Position numbers and translations under genes: made by a program
The notes under the pieces: generated by a model
The model's input: the letters and a program-made list of their open reading frames with translations, nothing else
Told to the model about the DNA's origin: nothing
Databases searched by the model: none
Shown here: piece by piece, positions 60,438-64,000 of the stretch
Position numbering within the stretch: the stretch's first letter is position 1
How the letters are laid out: the number at the start of each line of letters is the position of its first letter
Assembly (NCBI GenBank): GCA_023428695.1
Contig: JAEYWY010000028.1
Span: 62,001 to 126,000 of the forward strand
Source: Bacteroidota bacterium
GTDB lineage: Bacteria > Bacteroidota > Bacteroidia > Cytophagales > Cyclobacteriaceae
Reading direction: 5' to 3'
DNA length: 64,000 bases

Positions 60438-63400
60438 TTATTCCTTCATTTTATACTTTCTCCGGTTTCCGATCAACTTGACAAGCTTCTTCAGCAAATC
60501 AAAATAGAGGGTGACAAACAGTGTTATCGTCATCGACCAGATTACGATGACGTTGAACACAAATGTATCAAAATATTCACCGACGAAATGTTTGGTAGGC
60601 TGATACAGGTTTGCCGTGAAATCAAAATAATGGGCCGGTTTGTGTTCAAGGATGTAGATGGGGTATATTTTCTGAATCAGCCTTCCATCGTACTCGATGA
60701 TCCGCTCCGGTGTCGTAATGTTTCGCACCGCGTCGGAGACAGCTTTGTTTACATAGCGTGAGCGTAAGCGGTCAAACCATATCTTCTTTTCCGGCGAATC
60801 AGTCATTACTGCAATAAGAGCGTCCTTATTGTCCAGCGCCTTGCGCAGTTTCCTCGCGTAGTACGTTTTCAGGACCTCCAGGAACTGTGACGTGTTCTGC
60901 AAGGTGAGTGAATCTACGCGTCCGGGTTGAAGGTTACTTATGTCGAGTTTGTCGTCACCCACGTACTGCAATTCATTCGACAGTTCACTGTGCAACAGCG
61001 TTATCGCATTGCTCGTTTCTTCATGCCGCGGGTTTAACCAATAGCTGCGATTGGTTTTCACAAGGGCCAGCTTTGACTCTAATGCGGGAATGTAGTAGAC
61101 ACGTTTGTATTCGGCTTCGGCAGCTGTCTGATCCAATAGGTAGAAGTTCTCCTCAAACGGATTGTCCTTGAATTGCGTGACCATAAACGCTTCGAATGCC
61201 CACCGCGAGGCCATTATTTCACCGGCTATCGGGATACCTACCGGTTTTCCAACGCTTGGGTTGAATCGGTCAAAGCTTATCACTACACCACTTAACAACA
61301 GTTGCGGGATCACAAGTAAAGGAATGAGAATGTAAATCGTCACAGCCGAATTAAACGATGCTGAAATGTTCAGTCCGAGCATGTTGGCGAAGCACGAAAC
61401 GCTGAACAAGATCACCCAATAGCGCAACTCGGTGAGCGGTATTTCAAGAATGGAGTTTCCAACCAGGATAAACAGTATGGTCTGGATCGCAGAGAAGCCG
61501 AACATGATCAGCGTCTTGGAAGCCAGATAGCTGCTTTTGCTAAGGTTCAGAAAACGTTCACGTTTAAGAATCTTCCGGTCACGAAAGATTTCCTCGGCGC
61601 TCATCGTCAGTCCAAAAAACAACGCCACCACTACGCTCATGAAGAAGTAGATAGGGATGTTTTGATTATTGTAAAACGTATACCTGCCGCCGCTTTCGAG
61701 TTCATTGTAATACTTTACCATGAACGCGATAAAGAATGCAAGCACAGGCGACTCAAAGAGGTTTACCAGCAGGTACTGTCGATTAGCAATTTTTGAAAGC
61801 ACATCCCTTCTGACGAACACTTTCATCTGGCTGAACCATCCCGGAATTTCATGAGGAGGCGGAAGTGCTTCCCTTACATGCTGAACACGGTTGAGCTTTA
61901 TACGTTGTTTAAAGTACTGGTACCATTGCCCGGGTGAAACCTTTCTGGTATTCGTTAACCTGCCGTATTCATTGACGACTTTTGTTTCGATGATACTGAA
62001 AATCTGTTCCGGATTAATGTTACCGCATTCCGGGCATGCACCCTGCGTCTTGTTCGCCGCATTTATGATATCGCGGAAATAAATTACCGCCTCGATCGGG
62101 TTGCCATAATATATCTGAAAGCCTCCGATGTCGAGGATGATGAGCGTGTCGAACATCTTGAAGATATCCGACGAAGGCTGGTGAATAACAACAAACACCA
62201 TCTTACCTCGAAGGGAAAGTTCCTTCAAAAGGTCCATGATGTTTTCAGAATCGCGTGACGACAACCCCGAAGTCGGTTCATCAACAAAAAGAATCGCCGG
62301 TTCACGGAGCAATTCCAACCCGATATTGAGGCGCTTTCGTTGTCCGCCACTGATTGTTTTGTCGAGAGGTGAACCCACTTTAAGATCGCGAATCTCGGTT
62401 AGGCCGAGAACGACGAGTACACGCGACGTCAGATCGAATATCTGTTTCTCTGAATAATTCTTAAAGCAGAGTTTTGCTGCAAAGTAAAGGTTCTCGAACA
62501 CCGTGAGATCTTCCATCAACAAATCGTCCTGGGGAACGTAGCCGATAATCCCGTGTATTTTCTCCGGTTCCTCGTAGATATCGATACCGTTGATCTGTAT
62601 CCTTCCGCTCGAAGGCCTTTCCGATCCATTCAGTACGTTGAGGAGTGTCGACTTGCCCGAACCGCTTGCTCCCATTAAGCCAATCAGTTTACCGCCCTGC
62701 TCGGCAATGTTTACGTTTTGAATCCCAGCCCTACCGGACCGGAAATGATAGAACACATGGTCGGCAGTGAATGACAGGCGGACCTGGCTTTCGTCATGCA
62801 GAAACGCTCCGATGATGTCGCTGTAATAGATCGGACCGACTTTGTCACCACGGATTGTACTTCCGGTGGGAAATACGTCGATTTTGCGACTCTTAAGAAT
62901 AATGCTGTTCAGATACAGCGTCGTGATACCGAGGTATTTGATGAAGTATGTTTCCGCTTCCGGTAACCGTAGAATAGCGATAAGACCAGTCAGGTTTTTT
63001 TCGATAAGTCTGGGACCTTCATATTCGCCGGAACCTTCGTCAATTATGAGCGTGTTTTTTGACGAGAACTCTTCAATGTCCTGCCCGAGTACAAATGTCT
63101 GGAGGGAATCAATAATGTGTCGCGGAAGTTTCAGGCCCTGCCCGATGTAAAAGATGAGGTTAGCCTGGCGCTCGGAAACCTGTTTGTCGGCATGAACAAG
63201 TTCGATGATCTTGGCGACGAGGACAAGTTTCTGCTGCATGGTGAGCGCGCTGTTCACCTGCTTTACGATCTTCATGATGTTCGCCCAGTCGTCAACAAAC
63301 TGCTTTGTGTCTGTGTCGAGACTTCCGAGATCCGGTGAATTCAGGTCATTGGTATTGCAGAACTCGTCAAAAAGCTTGAGGTAATAACTTGTGGCTTCGC

Positions 63401-63515
63401 GATTGAGATGAATGGAAAGAAACTCCTTGATATTCGATCGCTCGTCCTCGGTTATCCTTTCCCGCGCGACAATGGCAAAAAGCTGAATAATCGCCTTTAG
63501 TAGTTCTTCACTCAT
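60438..63515 (-). CDS. ABCG-like transporter with TerB-like N-terminal domain
   Basis: 1025 residues. Residues about 1-140 are helical and TerB-like (LLKAIIQLFAIVARERITEDER, then KLVLVAKIIELVHADKQVSERQ). A region without known domain follows (about 150-260). The ATPase spans about 262-500: Walker A GASGSGKST (282-290), signature ISGGQRKR (388-394) and Walker B ILFVDEPTS. A CPECG Cys pair lies after it. The membrane domain (about 590-1020, ABC2-type) has five or six helices with a large extracytoplasmic loop. Fused ATPase-then-permease order is the ABCG type. Substrate unknown. Confidence 0.9.
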   Translation of the reverse strand: MSEELLKAIIQLFAIVARERITEDERSNIKEFLSIHLNREATSYYLKLFDEFCNTNDLNSPDLGSLDTDTKQFVDDWANIMKIVKQVNSALTMQQKLVLVAKIIELVHADKQVSERQANLIFYIGQGLKLPRHIIDSLQTFVLGQDIEEFSSKNTLIIDEGSGEYEGPRLIEKNLTGLIAILRLPEAETYFIKYLGITTLYLNSIILKSRKIDVFPTGSTIRGDKVGPIYYSDIIGAFLHDESQVRLSFTADHVFYHFRSGRAGIQNVNIAEQGGKLIGLMGASGSGKSTLLNVLNGSERPSSGRIQINGIDIYEEPEKIHGIIGYVPQDDLLMEDLTVFENLYFAAKLCFKNYSEKQIFDLTSRVLVVLGLTEIRDLKVGSPLDKTISGGQRKRLNIGLELLREPAILFVDEPTSGLSSRDSENIMDLLKELSLRGKMVFVVIHQPSSDIFKMFDTLIILDIGGFQIYYGNPIEAVIYFRDIINAANKTQGACPECGNINPEQIFSIIETKVVNEYGRLTNTRKVSPGQWYQYFKQRIKLNRVQHVREALPPPHEIPGWFSQMKVFVRRDVLSKIANRQYLLVNLFESPVLAFFIAFMVKYYNELESGGRYTFYNNQNIPIYFFMSVVVALFFGLTMSAEEIFRDRKILKRERFLNLSKSSYLASKTLIMFGFSAIQTILFILVGNSILEIPLTELRYWVILFSVSCFANMLGLNISASFNSAVTIYILIPLLVIPQLLLSGVVISFDRFNPSVGKPVGIPIAGEIMASRWAFEAFMVTQFKDNPFEENFYLLDQTAAEAEYKRVYYIPALESKLALVKTNRSYWLNPRHEETSNAITLLHSELSNELQYVGDDKLDISNLQPGRVDSLTLQNTSQFLEVLKTYYARKLRKALDNKDALIAVMTDSPEKKIWFDRLRSRYVNKAVSDAVRNITTPERIIEYDGRLIQKIYPIYILEHKPAHYFDFTANLYQPTKHFVGEYFDTFVFNVIVIWSMTITLFVTLYFDLLKKLVKLIGNRRKYKMKE

Positions 63516-63591
63516 CGAGGTGCCTTATAGGCGTCCAAAATAGCAATTTATAAAGACGTTACTAAAGAAGCCAGCGAAGAATTGGACCAAA

Positions 63592-63616
63592 AGAAAAAGG
63601 ACGGCGAACCGTCCTT
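63592..63616 (-). terminator. Intrinsic terminator after the Prc-like gene
   Basis: On the minus strand AAGGACGG-TTCG-CCGTCCTT forms an 8-bp stem with a stable TTCG-type tetraloop, followed by TTTCTTTT. It separates the protease gene from the ABC transporter. Confidence 0.85.
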
Positions 63617-63644
63617 CCCTGTATTCTTCCGGGTAAGCTAAATC

Positions 63645-64000
63645 CTACCCAATGGTCGATATCAAATCCGAAAGGATGAACAACCCCTCCCTGAGATACT
63701 CGTCTTCAATCTCCAGAAGGTCGTTACTGACAGATACCTGTTCCTTGTTTACGATTTCGCCATCGAGTTTCTGTTTATCGCGCTTAAGTTCCGCATCGGC
63801 GATTTCTTTTCGCCTAACCTCTTCGTTAAGACTAATCCGCGTTTCTGCGTAACTCTTCTTCACGTCTTCAACATCCGAAAGCAGTTTTTTCAATCGGGTG
63901 TCGGTGCGCAGGCGTTCATAGTAGTTCTTTGCCAACTGAGCCACAATACGTTCGTTTATGACCGGGGTTTTTTGATACAATGTTCCCTTGATTTCATCCC
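63645..64000 (-). CDS. C-terminal part of a Prc/Tsp-like C-terminal processing protease
   Basis: The frame is open to the right edge, so this is the C-terminal 117 or so residues of a longer protein. The TTG at 63980 is internal (frame reads DEIKGTLYQKTPVINERI upstream). RLKKLLSDVEDVKKSYAETRISLNEEVRRKE resembles the DUF3340 tail of tail-specific (S41, PDZ) proteases, which continues through a charged helix and ends SDLISTIG. Intact enzymes are periplasmic and degrade or trim proteins. The catalytic part is outside the window, so the call rests on the tail alone. Confidence 0.72.
   Translation of the reverse strand, partial: DEIKGTLYQKTPVINERIVAQLAKNYYERLRTDTRLKKLLSDVEDVKKSYAETRISLNEEVRRKEIADAELKRDKQKLDGEIVNKEQVSVSNDLLEIEDEYLREGLFILSDLISTIG

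Overview
The window reads as chromosomal DNA of a free-living Bacteroidota bacterium, most likely order Cytophagales (Chryseolinea/Ohtaekwangia-like). The lineage call is inference. It rests on type IX secretion components (a PorP/SprF protein, a type B and a type A sorting domain), FtsX-type permeases without an ATPase, a gyrA-TPR gene pair, a Ku/LigD repair locus, and several promoters with the Bacteroidota -7 element TAnnTTTG. I see no rRNA, tRNA, CRISPR array, transposase or phage block.

Layout. 1-6.3 kb: a cut-off small protein, a frameshifted small lipoprotein, and two divergent FtsX/MacB-like permeases flanking an MmcQ/YjbR protein. 6.4-8.2 kb: an amidohydrolase fused to an NTF2-like domain. 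8.4-13.8 kb: a likely three-gene surface operon of an S74-chaperone fibre protein with four internal repeats, a type B sorting-domain protein and a PorP/SprF protein. 13.8-16.4 kb: a DUF1080 lipoprotein, a wrecked serine hydrolase pseudogene, a small membrane protein, and an unlisted 35-residue membrane microprotein with its own terminator. 16.4-20.4 kb: NhaD antiporter and two convergent L,D-transpeptidases of different families. 20.5-23.1 kb: an MBL-rhodanese sulfur protein, a Crp/Fnr regulator and two small membrane proteins. 23.2-25.9 kb: the lutABC lactate operon. 26.2-30.5 kb: an Hpt protein, then gyrA with a TPR gene behind it. 30.7-37 kb: an outer-membrane barrel, a COG3014/LpoB lipoprotein pair, ribulose-phosphate epimerase, and a subtilase behind a lipoprotein. 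37-43.6 kb: a TrpF-like protein that has lost its catalytic Cys, a thioesterase, a second amidohydrolase, a membrane-anchored MBL protein, and a GMC oxidoreductase with its small Tat-exported subunit. 43.7-51.9 kb: a Uup-like ABC-F ATPase, a giant phosphoesterase/outer-membrane barrel protein, an HD-Pycsar-effector fusion, and HEAT and TPR proteins. 52-56.6 kb: Ku and LigD (non-homologous end joining). 56.7-64 kb: DUF4184, an MHS-type transporter, an HDAC-like deacetylase, a His-rich lipoprotein, an ABCG-like transporter with a TerB-like N-terminus, and the C-terminus of a Prc/Tsp-like protease.

How the genes work together. Envelope biology dominates: type IX export and surface fibres, peptidoglycan crosslinking and its regulators, lipoproteins and barrels with basic tails. 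DNA repair/topology and organic-acid oxidation are the other themes. The most unusual items are the 1263-residue protein, which seems to join an exported phosphoesterase, a kinase-like fold and an outer-membrane barrel; the neighbouring fusion of an HD phosphohydrolase to a Pycsar-type membrane effector with no cyclase nearby; and a short dispersed repeat present in four degenerate copies in the first 20 kb.
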